This document shows, piece by piece, positions 1-9,904 of a DNA stretch of 64,000 nucleotides (position 1 is its first letter; every line of letters begins with the position of its first letter). Below the pieces are notes generated by a model, which worked only from the letters and a program-made list of their open reading frames with translations, was not told where the DNA came from and made no database searches. The stretch is from Sciurus carolinensis (taxonomy: Eukaryota; Chordata; Mammalia; Rodentia; Sciuridae): NCBI RefSeq assembly GCF_902686445.1, contig NC_062214.1, positions 51,557,177-51,621,176 of the forward strand, given 5' to 3'. The position numbers and the translations under genes are program-made.

Positions 1-60
1 ACAAACATAGAAACAAGATGTATCCCATTTGTTTACAATAAAATAAGTTAAAAAATAAAA
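1..60 (+). mobile_element. L1 3' end (tail only, cut by window start)
   Basis: The last bases of an L1 3' UTR followed by an A-rich tail. The stretch ending 'tttgtttacaataaaat' matches the tails at 31990-32045 and 47585-47635 of this window, which sit at the ends of recognisable L1 copies. The body of the element lies outside the window. Confidence 0.7.
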
Positions 61-623
61 TAAAATTAGGGCAGATTTTGTAATTGAAATGTAAATCTGA
101 TAATGTTGAATCAGTTTAATATGATCATAATGAACTTGGAATAAAAACTGGAAAACTGGGAGTAGGATTTGGAAATAATGGAATTGGTAATAAAATGAGC
201 AGATGACTATATAAAAAAAATACAGGTCTTTGACATAATAGTTCAATTTCATTTGCAGAGGGGAAATCAGAGGCCAGAGAAACTTAGCAGAATACTTAAA
301 AAGTTGCAACTTCTTATTTTGTTACAGATTCATTAAGTAAAGCAGAGGAATGCTGTCCATTTTGAGAGTGAGAAGTTTTGGTGGGTAAAGCAAGGAATAC
401 ACATTCAAGGGTGAATGTGCCGCCATCTCCAAAGGGTGAGACAACCAAATTTGCAACCTGTAACAAAATATCAAAGAGTTCTCACTATTGCTCTTTTCTC
501 TATAGGAATTGTCCCTCCAGTCTTCTTGAGTCTTATTTATGATTCATGGTAATGGTGAGCTGCAAGCACTCAAAGTAGTAGTGCAATTCTTTCTATTGGA
601 ATATAACATATTTAAATGATCTT

Positions 624-627
<4 letters not shown>
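61..627. other. Unassigned AT-rich sequence
   Basis: No gene and no repeat family that I can name. No open frame of note. Confidence 0.5.

Positions 628-720
<93 letters not shown>
628..720. repeat. Compound microsatellite (TG)n(AG)n
   Basis: About 38 bp of uninterrupted TG followed by about 54 bp of AG, joined by 'agcg'. The long pure runs suggest that the locus is polymorphic. The AG half is a polypurine mirror-repeat tract. Confidence 0.97.
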
Positions 721-722
<2 letters not shown>

Positions 723-786
723 TGGGGGGGAATTAAATCTTTCAAAGTATCAGCTTGACTCTATAAAAAACAACCTTTGAACTTTT

Positions 787-993
787 TTGGGGGGCAGCAA
801 GCCAGGGGTTGAACCCAAAGGTGTTTGGCCACTGAGCTACATCCCCATTCCATATTTTATTTTTTATTTTGAGACAGGGGCTCACTAAGTTGCTTAGGGT
901 CTCACTAAATTACTGAATCTGGCCTTGAACTTGTGATTGTCCTGCCTTAGCCTCTGGAGTTGCTGGGATTACAGGCGTGCATTACCACTCCAC
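787..993 (-). mobile_element. Composite B1-ID SINE (B1-dID/MEN type)
   Basis: On the minus strand the 7SL/B1-like half comes first ('cctgtaatcccagcaactcc', then the 'gagaccctg'-type end), and an ID-like half follows ('gctcagtggccaaacacc' and 'gggttcaacccc', a degenerate pol III B box). The 9-bp direct repeat 'tgaactttt' at 778-786 and 994-1002 is the target duplication. The composite structure is typical of squirrel-related rodents. Confidence 0.85.
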
Positions 994-1033
994 TGAACTT
1001 TTGGACTTTATAGAAGTATAAGTTGCCCAGAGC

Positions 1034-1153
1034 AATTTTTTTATGACCAGATCTTGTTTCTCAGGCTGGTCTCTAACCCCTGTGCTCAAGTGATCCTCCT
1101 GCCTCATCCTCCCAAGTAGCTGGGACGACAGGTGCACACCCTGGTGCTTGGCA
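1034..1153 (-). mobile_element. 7SL-derived monomeric SINE (B1-like)
   Basis: The plus strand reads the reverse complement of an Alu/B1-type monomer ('cctcctgcctcatcctccca', 'agtagctgggacgacaggtg'). There is no ID half, so this is a different class from the neighbouring composite SINE 40 bp away. I see no clear target duplication. Confidence 0.75.
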
Positions 1154-2127
1154 TTATTGTCATTTCCTATGTGCAAAGTACATAATTGTTTATTCTCTTT
1201 ATTTGTCTCCAAGAAACAATGAAAAATACAATGTGATCTCAGATCTGTTGCAGATCTGTGAGTGGGATTTACATTTTCTTATGAAGAAGGTTTTGGAGAG
1301 AAAGGGCAAGGTGTGGAGACAGGAGAAATGTACTTATTTGTCCATGCTAAAGTAACTGGAAGAATATTAGGAGCTCTGGCCAGTCATACTCAGCAGTGGC
1401 TTTGCAAGGCATAAATATTAACAGGCCAAGCATGAAATTGTGTTTAAAGAGATCTTATCCAAGTGAAGTAGAAGGATATACACAAATCATCCTTTTATGT
1501 GAATATTTTGGAGGAGACCCATTGGCTCCATTAAATGTCTAATACCCAGGGAGATTCTTATCCTATTGGAAATTGACCACAGGTCAGGATAACAGAGCCA
1601 ACTCTCTCTTAAGGCTCTGAGGTCTGATATGCCAAAACTGGGCAAGAGAAACAGATAAGGAAAAAAGAAGACTTTCCTGACTGAAAAAATAATATATATA
1701 TTTCAAAATCAAGAGATTTTATGCAGAAGGTGTTTATGATTTTCTTTTTCCAACTTAAAATTAACTGAGTAGAAGAGAATTACACTGGAAAACAAAAAGG
1801 CATTATTCTATACACCTAACTGAACACAGAGGTTAAGGCACCCAATGGCCAATTCTGAGAATACAGAAATCTTTACTATATCAACAGGTACTAAAAGTCA
1901 GATGTGAACCAATGCAACTTGAGCATACTTTGTTTATGATCAAAAACCTCATAAAGAATCAAGAAAACTCAAAGAAAGTTTTTCAAAATTTCCCCACCCC
2001 AATTAATGAAACTATTTCCTGCAATATTCTCCCAGTGAAAACTATCATTTTAATAGTGATAATTCTGGCATCTATACATGTTTTACATGTTTTATCCTAT
2101 ATCTCTGCTTAAAGTTCGATATAAGTA
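1154..2127. other. Unassigned sequence, no gene seen
   Basis: Low-copy-looking sequence with no recognisable exon, retrocopy or repeat family. A 66-codon open frame at 1912-2112 has no family resemblance and I treat it as chance. Confidence 0.5.
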
Positions 2128-2133
2128 TTTGCC

Positions 2134-2581
2134 TGTTGGGGTCTTAAGCCCCCTTGCTCTTCAACCCGCAACAAGGGAAGGGGACACTCCCCAACAAGGT
2201 CAGATGGGGGTAGGTAGGGCCGACTGACCGCCCGCTCCCAGCCCTGTGGGCGGAGGACAATCAGAGACCCGTCACAGCAGGAACTCATTTATTGAGGAAA
2301 TTACACAGCTTTTATGTAGGGTGGGGGCTAGGGAGAAACCAATCACCTTAAAGGTCAGCAAGCAGGGCGGGGGTTCCTCACAGGTGAGAGTCCCATAGGA
2401 CTATATGGCAAGCATGCAAGCACAAGCTGATCACGTTCGCAGAACTGTTTTTAACCAATCCCTGACGGTGGTCCGATTTATCCTCATGAACCTTTGAAAC
2501 CGCCTTTGAGCCTTGATCTTGCTCACTGGCCAGGGAGTAAGGAGTCAGCCTGAGTTAGTTAACGTGTCATTAGTCCCAACA
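2134..2581 (-). mobile_element. Solo retroviral LTR, class II (ERVK)-like
   Basis: A 448-bp unit whose termini on the minus strand are TGTTGGGAC...CCCAACA (TG...CA). It is flanked by a perfect 6-bp duplication 'tttgcc' (2128-2133, 2582-2587). A polyadenylation signal (AATAAA on the minus strand) lies at 2288-2293, with a GC-rich stretch after it. No internal retroviral sequence is next to it, so it is a solo LTR left by LTR-LTR recombination. The 6-bp duplication points to an ERVK/class II integrase; that class assignment is inference. Confidence 0.85.
2288..2293 (-). promoter_or_regulatory. LTR polyadenylation signal
   Basis: AATAAA on the minus strand inside the solo LTR at 2134-2581. It marks the probable R/U5 side. 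Confidence 0.6.
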
Positions 2582-2738
2582 TTTGCCAATACCATACTGT
2601 GAATTTTTTAAATTTTCCTTATAAAGACCTTTGAAAACCAAATGATCCAAAGTATATGAAACAGATTAGAATAGAGATTAAGAAAACTTTTTTTCTTTCT
2701 GACATCTGGTTTTGGTTGATTTCAATTTTATTTTCTGA

Positions 2739-2969
2739 CTTGGAATGGAACCACCATTTGACCCACTTATCCCACTCCTTGGTATATACTCAAAGGACTT
2801 AAAACCAGCATACTATAGTGATGCAGCCACATCAATGTTTATAGCAGCTCAATTCACAATAGCTAGATTGTGGAACCAACCTAAATGCCCTTCAATAAAT
2901 GAATGGATCAAGAAAACGTGATATATATATATACATATATATATATACACACAATGATATATATATGAA

Positions 2970-3022
<53 letters not shown>

Positions 3023-3575
3023 GAATATTGCCCAGTCATAAAGATGAATGAAATTATGGCATTTGACAGTAAGTAAATGGATGGAACTGGAGACTATCAT
3101 GCGAAGTGAAATAAGTCAATCACCAAAAACCAAATGCTCAAAGTTCTCTCTGATATGTGAATGCTAACACACAAAAGGGGTGGGAGGAGAATATAAGTTA
3201 ACTGGATTAGACAAAGGGTAATGAAGGGAAGGGAGGGGGATAGTGGAATGAATTGGACATAACTCTTCTATGTTCATATATGAATACAGGACCCGTGAAA
3301 CTTCACATCACGTTCAGCCACAAGAATGAGATCCTAATAAGTTATACTCCATGTATGTGTAATATATCAAAATAACCCTATGTACATGGGTGATTACTTG
3401 AATGGTATAACTCTACATGTGTACAACCAGAGAAATGAAAAGTTGTACTCCATCTGTGTACAATGAATCAAAATGTATTCTGCTGTCATGTATAACTAAA
3501 ATAAAACAAACAATAAAAACTATGTCAAAATACACTCTACTGTCATGTATACCTAAAAAGAACAAATTAAATAGA
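2739..3575 (+). mobile_element. L1 3' end (5'-truncated)
   Basis: The sequence begins within the end of ORF2 ('cttggaatggaaccaccatt', 'tcccactccttggtatatac') and runs through the 3' UTR. An AT microsatellite (about 2921-3016) has expanded inside it. The terminal 3' UTR motif 'ctgtcatgtata' occurs twice (near 3480 and 3540), so the tail has been partly duplicated. There is no open ORF2. Confidence 0.9.
2921..3016. repeat. (TA)n microsatellite inside L1
   Basis: Two TA blocks separated by 'gaaacgtgatat'-type sequence. The intact L1 sequence at this place has only a short 'gtatatatatacaatgg', so the array grew after insertion. Confidence 0.9.
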
Positions 3576-3589
3576 TAACTATGTTCAAT

Positions 3590-4115
3590 GAATTGTTATT
3601 TAGCCACAATAAAGCAATCTTGTCATTTGCAACAAATGGATGGTATTATGCAGGATATAAATGCTGTTATACATGCAGGTTATTATGTTAGGTGAGCTAA
3701 GCCAGGCACAGAAAGACAAGTACTGTATGATCTCACTTATACATGGGTCATGGATCATAAGAGCTGGTCCCATAGAAGTTGAGAGTAGAATGGTGGTTAC
3801 AAGAGACTGGAAAAAGTAGAGGAAGGGGGAGACTGGAGAGAGATTTATCAGTGGATGCTAAGTTATGATTAAATAGGACTAAGAAATTTGGATGTGCTTG
3901 CATGGTAGAGAGACTATGCATAATGATAATATACTATGTATTTCAAAAAGCTAGGAGAAGAGATTTTGAGAAATGATGAAGATTTGGGGGAATAGATATG
4001 TCTCACCTGATTTCAATAATATACATGTGAGTCAAAATACCACATGGTACTCCACAAATAAGAACAATTTCTATGATTTTATGTATTAGGCAAAAATAAA
4101 TTTAAAGAATTTTAA
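3590..4115 (+). mobile_element. Old L1M (L1MA-like) 3' end
   Basis: Degenerate ORF2 end and 3' UTR: 'ttatttagccacaataaagc', 'gcacagaaagacaagtactg' and 'gtagaatggtggttacaaga' follow the order seen in old mammalian L1 tails. It lies immediately 3' of the younger L1 at 2739-3575. Confidence 0.8.
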
Positions 4116-4566
4116 AAATTATTTTCTGTTTAAAACTGTTTATAGAGTTATTAATTCCAAGTTTCATATTTATCAAATTTTGTCATTATACAGATGACAA
4201 ATTTTGTTTTAAAAAAATACAATGAACTAACATAATTAATTAGTAAACATACCAATTCTATTAGTAAAACATTATTTGGGTGATATTTTAAGAGATCTCC
4301 TTCTGTTCTGTAGTTCCTCATGTATCTTGCACATATGTCACCCTACCCATACACACACATTCATGCAGACATAGACACACATGATAAAAAAACCACACGT
4401 ATATATGTAACCTATTCCAATTTAAATCATTCTGCACCTTGTGCCTACTCTGTTTTACCTAGCCTTCTCCTGAATTATTAAATATTTGCACTATACCATT
4501 ATGTGGATATTCCAAGTTTAAACAAGCAATTCCCTATCGTTAGGAATTCAGGTTTCTCCCCAGTTT
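4116..4566. other. Unassigned AT-rich sequence
   Basis: No gene or nameable repeat seen. A small CA-rich patch lies near 4345-4385. Confidence 0.45.
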
Positions 4567-5078
4567 TGTTAGGTAGGAGTTCAGGGACTTCAAAATGGTG
4601 GAGGCAGGTTACAAGAAAATGCCACTGGAGGACAAGACAGGGAGATGAGTTATCAAGTCTGTTTCTAAGTCCCATTACCATGATAACTCCCACCACAGGA
4701 TCAGTAACTTCAAAATGACCAATGGAGTAAAGTGGACACTATTCTAATAAGGTTTTCTAAGGTAACCAGAGGGGGAAAATTGAACACTATTCTAATCAGG
4801 TATCATAAGGTAACCAATGGAAGCAAATGGGCTAAGGTCTTCAATCAGGTTTGTGTTGGGAAGAGAACACCTCATAGCTCAGCATATAAGACCCTAAATT
4901 TTCAGACATGGAGGTCTTGAGCCTCGCTGTCTTGCTTGGCCCACTCCACTGGACCCCACGGAATGCTTCTTTCACCTTTGCTTTCGATAAATCTGTTTTG
5001 CCTGTTACTTTGTGACTCTTGCTGACCTCTTTGTTTGGAACACTGAGGATGTGGACGCCAAATGGACACCTTGATACA
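4567..5078 (+). mobile_element. Solo retroviral LTR, class I (ERV1)-like
   Basis: A 512-bp unit with termini TGTTAGG...GATACA and a 4-bp duplication 'gttt' (4563-4566, 5079-5082). A TATA-like 'catataag' lies at 4883-4890 and a variant polyadenylation signal 'gataaa' at 4986-4991, followed by a T/G-rich stretch. That is the expected U3-R-U5 order for a plus-strand LTR. No gag, pol or env lies next to it. A 4-bp duplication suits class I integrases, but it is short enough that the ends need checking. Confidence 0.72.
4883..4890 (+). promoter_or_regulatory. LTR TATA-like box
   Basis: 'catataag', about 100 bp upstream of the variant polyadenylation signal at 4986-4991. The spacing fits a U3/R boundary between the two. 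Confidence 0.5.
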
Positions 5079-5082
5079 GTTT

Positions 5083-5487
5083 TACTTATGAAATAATTGA
5101 GTTATGAGTACTTTTGTCTATACACGTCTGATTATTTTCTTAAGCTCAATGACTGGATTAAAGAATGCCTTTTAAGCTTTTTCTTTAACATGCCCCCAAC
5201 ATGCCTTCAGGTTGACTTTAGTAATGTCCCTATGTGTACTTCTACCTTTCCCTGGCCATTGGCAATACTGGATACTTAATTCAAAATACAAGTTTTGGTG
5301 ATTGTAAAAGCAAATGAAAAAAAATCTAACACTTAAAAAAATCCAACCATGAATGCTGGTGAGATTGAAATTTTATATTATGATATCTCTCTTGCTTCAT
5401 CCTCATTTTCATTTCCTACAGTACCTCGATTCCTTTTTATTTCCGTGCAGTTTTAAATATGAATATTTTATCAGGTAAATGAAGTAG
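5083..5487. other. Unassigned sequence
   Basis: No gene or recognised repeat. Confidence 0.45.
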
Positions 5488-6090
5488 GCTGGATGGCAGT
5501 CTCCAAAAAAAGATATGTCCATGTCCTAACCCCCAGAACCTGTATTGGTAAAGGGTATATATTACCATACTTGTAAAAAGATGCAATTAAGTTAAGGATT
5601 CTGAGAGGAGGAATTTAGATTACATTATCTGAGTGAGTGATAAATCTAAAGACAGGAGTGTTTATGAGAGATCAAAGAGATACTAAGAGGGGAGCACAAT
5701 GTAAAGACAGAGGCAGAGAATGGAGGGAGGTGGTCACAAGGCCAGGAATGCTGTCCCAGCAGTCACCAGAAGCTAGAAGTGCCAAGGAATCAACACTCCC
5801 CTAGAGCTCCTGGAGGGAACACAGCTTCCTAGCCTCTAGAACTGGGAGGCAATGAGTGTCTGTTTTTTATTATTATTTTAAATTTTTTATTTGTTCTAAT
5901 TAGTTGTACATGACAGTAGAATGCATTTATACATTTTGATAGATCATACATAAATGGAGGGTAATCTCTCATTTTTCTGATTATACATATTGTAGGATCA
6001 CATCAGTCATGCAGTCATATATGTGTCTGGTTTTAAGCCATGAAGTTTGTGGAATTTGTGCAGCTTTAAGAAATGAAATGGATTAGTATC
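5488..6090 (+). mobile_element. MLT1-like MaLR LTR remnant, split by a small L1
   Basis: It opens 'gatatgtccatgtcctaacc', passes through 'gatgcaattaagttaaggat' and 'ctcccctagagctcctggag', and resumes after the inserted L1 with 'gttttaagccatgaagtttg'. This order is typical of old mammalian MaLR-type LTRs. Subfamily is not assigned. The L1 at 5863-6022 interrupts it. Confidence 0.65.
5863..6022 (-). mobile_element. Severely 5'-truncated L1 (160 bp)
   Basis: Only the L1 3' UTR end is present, on the minus strand ('ctaattagttgtacatgaca' read on plus, preceded by a T-rich tail). It is flanked by the 7-bp duplication 'gtgtctg' (5856-5862, 6023-6029) inside an LTR, so the boundaries are exact. Confidence 0.85.
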
Positions 6091-6445
6091 TGGACATGAA
6101 AGTCTCCTTTTAATTCTGCTAATATTTTCTCCATTCCAGAGTGATTTTTGAAGAATTTTGCCAAATTATAATGAAAATGACTTAGAATAATGTTAGAATG
6201 TGCAAAGGAGATTGGGAATGATTGATCTCTACACAACTTGGATCCTTATACAGGAACATAGTATGATGTTTTTGTAACCTTTATTTTGTGTTACTTGGTA
6301 AAGCTTTGACTTCTTTTTCACTTGGGCTTTGGGCTTGAGTTTGTTTTTAAGTTTTTTGATAGGTGCATTATACTTGGTTGCTGATATCATTGAGTATGGA
6401 GCTCCCTCTGATAAAAGAAGTGTCCTAGAATTGACCTGTGTGGCT

Positions 6446-6610
6446 GCCTCCCGCCAATGTGGCTATTGAACACTTGAAAGGGTCAGTGTCACTAAAGAAC
6501 TGAATTTATTGCATTTGATTGAATGTAAATTTAAATAGCCATATGTGGCTAGTGGCGGTAATAGGGGACCACAGTTCTCAGTGATTATTGTTGCTCTATC
6601 CGATACTAAG
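6446..6610. mobile_element. hAT-type non-autonomous DNA transposon relic
   Basis: 'atgtggctattgaacacttg' on the left and 'atagccatatgtggctagtg' on the right surround an AT-rich centre. This is the palindrome-rich pattern of a common mammalian MER element. The family name is not certain. Confidence 0.5.
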
Positions 6611-6659
6611 GCAGCAAAGCCAAAGTGGCTAAAACAGGGGCTAGTTGACATCCTTGTTC

Positions 6660-9380
6660 CAATGCTACCAACTTGGATGACTTATGCCGAGAAATAATCC
6701 AGTGTTGATCTGGAGGCCACTGGGAAGGTGGAAAGAGCTAAAGGAAGGCAAATTTGTCTCTGGGGGGACATGTGTTATTTAAGGATTCATGATTGTATTC
6801 AAGCAAGAGATGAGGAATTCTGAAATACTTCTTTATCCCAGAGTTCCAGGCAATAGGGATTTCAAGGTTCTTAAGTGTACCTGTTCAAATCTCAAGGTCC
6901 CACTCCTCTCTCAGGACCCTGACTTCAGTGCTGGGGACTTTCCAGGATGAAAATCCACTTTTCTCTGATATTTTGCTATTCTTATAATTAGATCTTGATC
7001 CTGTTCCTCAGTTGAGTCCCCATCTCCACCCCAGCTATTGGAGAAAGAATTGCTTTGAATATCGTCAAAGAGGTCCCAATGGAAAGACCAAAGAAACTTT
7101 TACACTTGACTTTGAACTGGTGATTGATTGCTCTGTGTTTGACATCTTCATTTTCAAAGCACCAGTGGTGTTCAACAGTAACCACTAAATTCCGTAGACC
7201 TTATATTTATAATTTCCCTTATATCCCTCTAATGTTGGAAATATTGTAAAACTAGGGGTTTGGCTTCATGTAGTCTGCTGAGAAAGTGATTGCAAGAAAA
7301 AAATAAGAAAATAGAGAATGGGAATAAACAAAGATGTGGTCTCAAATGGAATTCAGCTCAAGGCTGAATATGAATTGTACCTCAGGGACAGCCCTAAGGC
7401 AAGGCTGACAGCCTTCTGTGGCCCTGTGCACTCAGTCATTGTTCACAGGTTACCTGAGGGATAAGATAAAGCCTAGGGTAAAGGCAATTTCTGTTCTGTA
7501 TAGTTTTCTGGAGAAGTTGTAGCTGTGAGCTTCGTCAGTAACACAGCAACTGAGGGGACTCATTACTGTTTCCCCAGTAAAAAAAATCTATGTACTAAGA
7601 CAGTTGCCTCCCATAATTTTTTTAAAAAAGTATTGGGATTTTATTCAAATATTTATCTTTTCAGATCATCATGTGTCCTTATCCTAATTTACACTATGTT
7701 TTTATTTCAATAGTTATTGGTTGTTATTTATTTATTATTTTCTTTTTAGGAACTGATCTATTACTGAATCTATCTTACCCATGATGGGCTAGACTTTTCA
7801 AATTATTATACAAATCAATTCATATACATTTTATTTAGTACTCTTTTCATGTTAGTTACAGGTAATGAAGTATACTCTAATGCAAGTGGCTTAAAGCAGT
7901 AACAGTGATATGCATTTGCTCCCACTTTTTTAGGCTGAGTAAGGAATAGAGTACATGGCTTGTCTCTGCTCTGCTTTGCATCTGCATTGATGGAGCATTT
8001 AGATAGCTTCTTTAGGAACATGTCTAGGGCTTTAAATGAGATGGTTTGGTATAGCTCTTTCTTCCCTATGACTTTTCTACAGACTGGATCTACCTAACAC
8101 CCTGGTATTTGGATTCCAATAAGGAGTGTTGCAAGAGGACAAGATTAAATATGCAAGCATATATTAAGCTTCTGTTTGCTTGAGGTGTACTAATGTCTTA
8201 CTTTCCAAATCTAGTCACATAGCCAGGTCCAGGGTCTGTATGGGCCCACCATGAAGCAAGGGTCACTTGAGTCCATCAAAGTATCCATTTATGAGCTTTC
8301 CTCCTTACTGATTCATGTCGCTTCCAACTTCCCAGGACTCTCAAATCTTCATCTCACTAAGACACCAGGTTCAGAACTGAAATCTAGGATTTTGACATCC
8401 AAATCAGTCCACATGAAGATAACATCCCCTGATGATGGCTCATGTCAGTTTAAAGGCTGTGGGCTGTGAGCAAAATGGTTACCTTTTCTGCTCACCCCTA
8501 AACTCAATATAAAATGATGAGGCAAGACAGAGAAACTGCCATTGCAGAGACACACCATTCAAAAAGAGATAAACAGGTGTACGTAGCAATCACTAACACG
8601 AAACACTTATGAAACCAGCTGAGCTCATATCCCAACATTGTTATTAGCACAGATGACTTCCCTGGAAGAGATTTCCCTGGTACTTTATTCTTTGGACCCT
8701 TAGCCTTGATTCCTTCTGATGCTTCCTTTTTATTTCCAAAAGAAAAGGTTTGTTTTGGCAGCCAAGTCACTTTCTTATCCTACTTTCTACTCATCATGAA
8801 CTTCTCTGCTCCTTTTAGTATAAATTGTCAATGCCTTTGGTGGTGTAATTCTACTTTGAAAAAAAATGTGGATTTCCTCAATAGGAATCCTATTGAGGTT
8901 CAGACTACTGGACAAAAATTTTATTCACGAATCTCTTGGGCACAGGCTCCTCTCTATTTTGAGCTACAAGCAAAGGAAGCTGTTGAAGAACAGACTTAGC
9001 CATTCTGGTGGCCCAAGAGGGTACATAAAGCATTCCTGTAAGACTTTTAGGAGCTTTTTCTCCAGATGGGGGAGCCTATGAAGAATGGAGAAAGGATATA
9101 AAAATCCATTACTGACAACATAGCAAAAGTCTGAATTCCATTAATGACAAAGAAACTAAATTATTTATTTAAAATTACACTCTTTTCTATTTCCCCACCT
9201 ACCTCACTCTCAACCCAGATTTGGGGAAAACTAAGAAATTATATTTTAAAAGTAGCAAGATATAGCTCCTCTTTATATTTTTAAATCCTTTCTTCTTCTT
9301 TGTTGAGATTTCATCTTTGTTGATTTATTATAAGCATGTTTCCTTTATATTCTTGAGTGTAGTTATAATGGCCCTACTTT
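6660..9380. other. Mostly unassigned 2.7-kb stretch, no gene supported
   Basis: No exon or intact open frame that I can support. 7850-8250 loosely resembles a dispersed mammalian repeat ('gtggcttaaagcagtaacag', then 'aatctagtcacatagccagg'), but I cannot assign it. 8630-9090 on the minus strand has coding-like stretches broken by stops and is treated in the findings. Confidence 0.4.
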
Positions 9381-9450
9381 AAAAAAATTTTATAAGCAAT
9401 ATATTGTTAGCCAATAAAAAAATTTTATAAGCAATATATTGTTAGCCAAT
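9381..9450. repeat. Perfect 35-bp tandem duplication
   Basis: 9381-9415 and 9416-9450 are identical. Each unit starts with an A run and ends 'ttgttagccaat'. There are no mismatches, so the duplication is recent compared with the decayed L1M that follows. Confidence 0.95.
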
Positions 9451-9630
9451 TCAAAGAGCAATGAGATACTATTTTCACCTAACAAATTAGCAAATATTTT
9501 GGAAAGCATCGACATATGTGAAATAAATTGCTACAAGTATTTAATGCCCAACTAAAAAAAATCAAAAGCCTATAATAGTACTGGTAGGATTTACTGAAAA
9601 TTAATTTAAAATTTTTGGAAAATGCTCTAT
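9451..9630 (+). mobile_element. Old L1M 3' region, left part
   Basis: 'caatgagatactattttcac' and 'ctaacaaattagcaaatatt' match the end of ORF2 in old mammalian L1s. The rest of this element reappears at 14345-14690, so the younger L1 at 9631-14344 split it. Confidence 0.7.
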
Positions 9631-9904
9631 ATTTTTAATTTGTTCTAATTAGTTATACATGACAACAGAATGCATTTTGATTCATTGTACATGAATGAAG
9701 CACAACTATTCATTTATCTGGTTGTACATGATGTAGAGTCACACCATTCGTGTGATCATAAAAGTACCCAGGGAAATGATGACAATCTCATGCCATCATT
9801 TTTCCCACTCCCACAACCCCTTCCCTCCCTTCACTCCCCTCTGCCCAATCCAAAGTTCCTCCATTCACCCCCACATTATGAATCAGCATCCACATAATCA
9901 GAGA

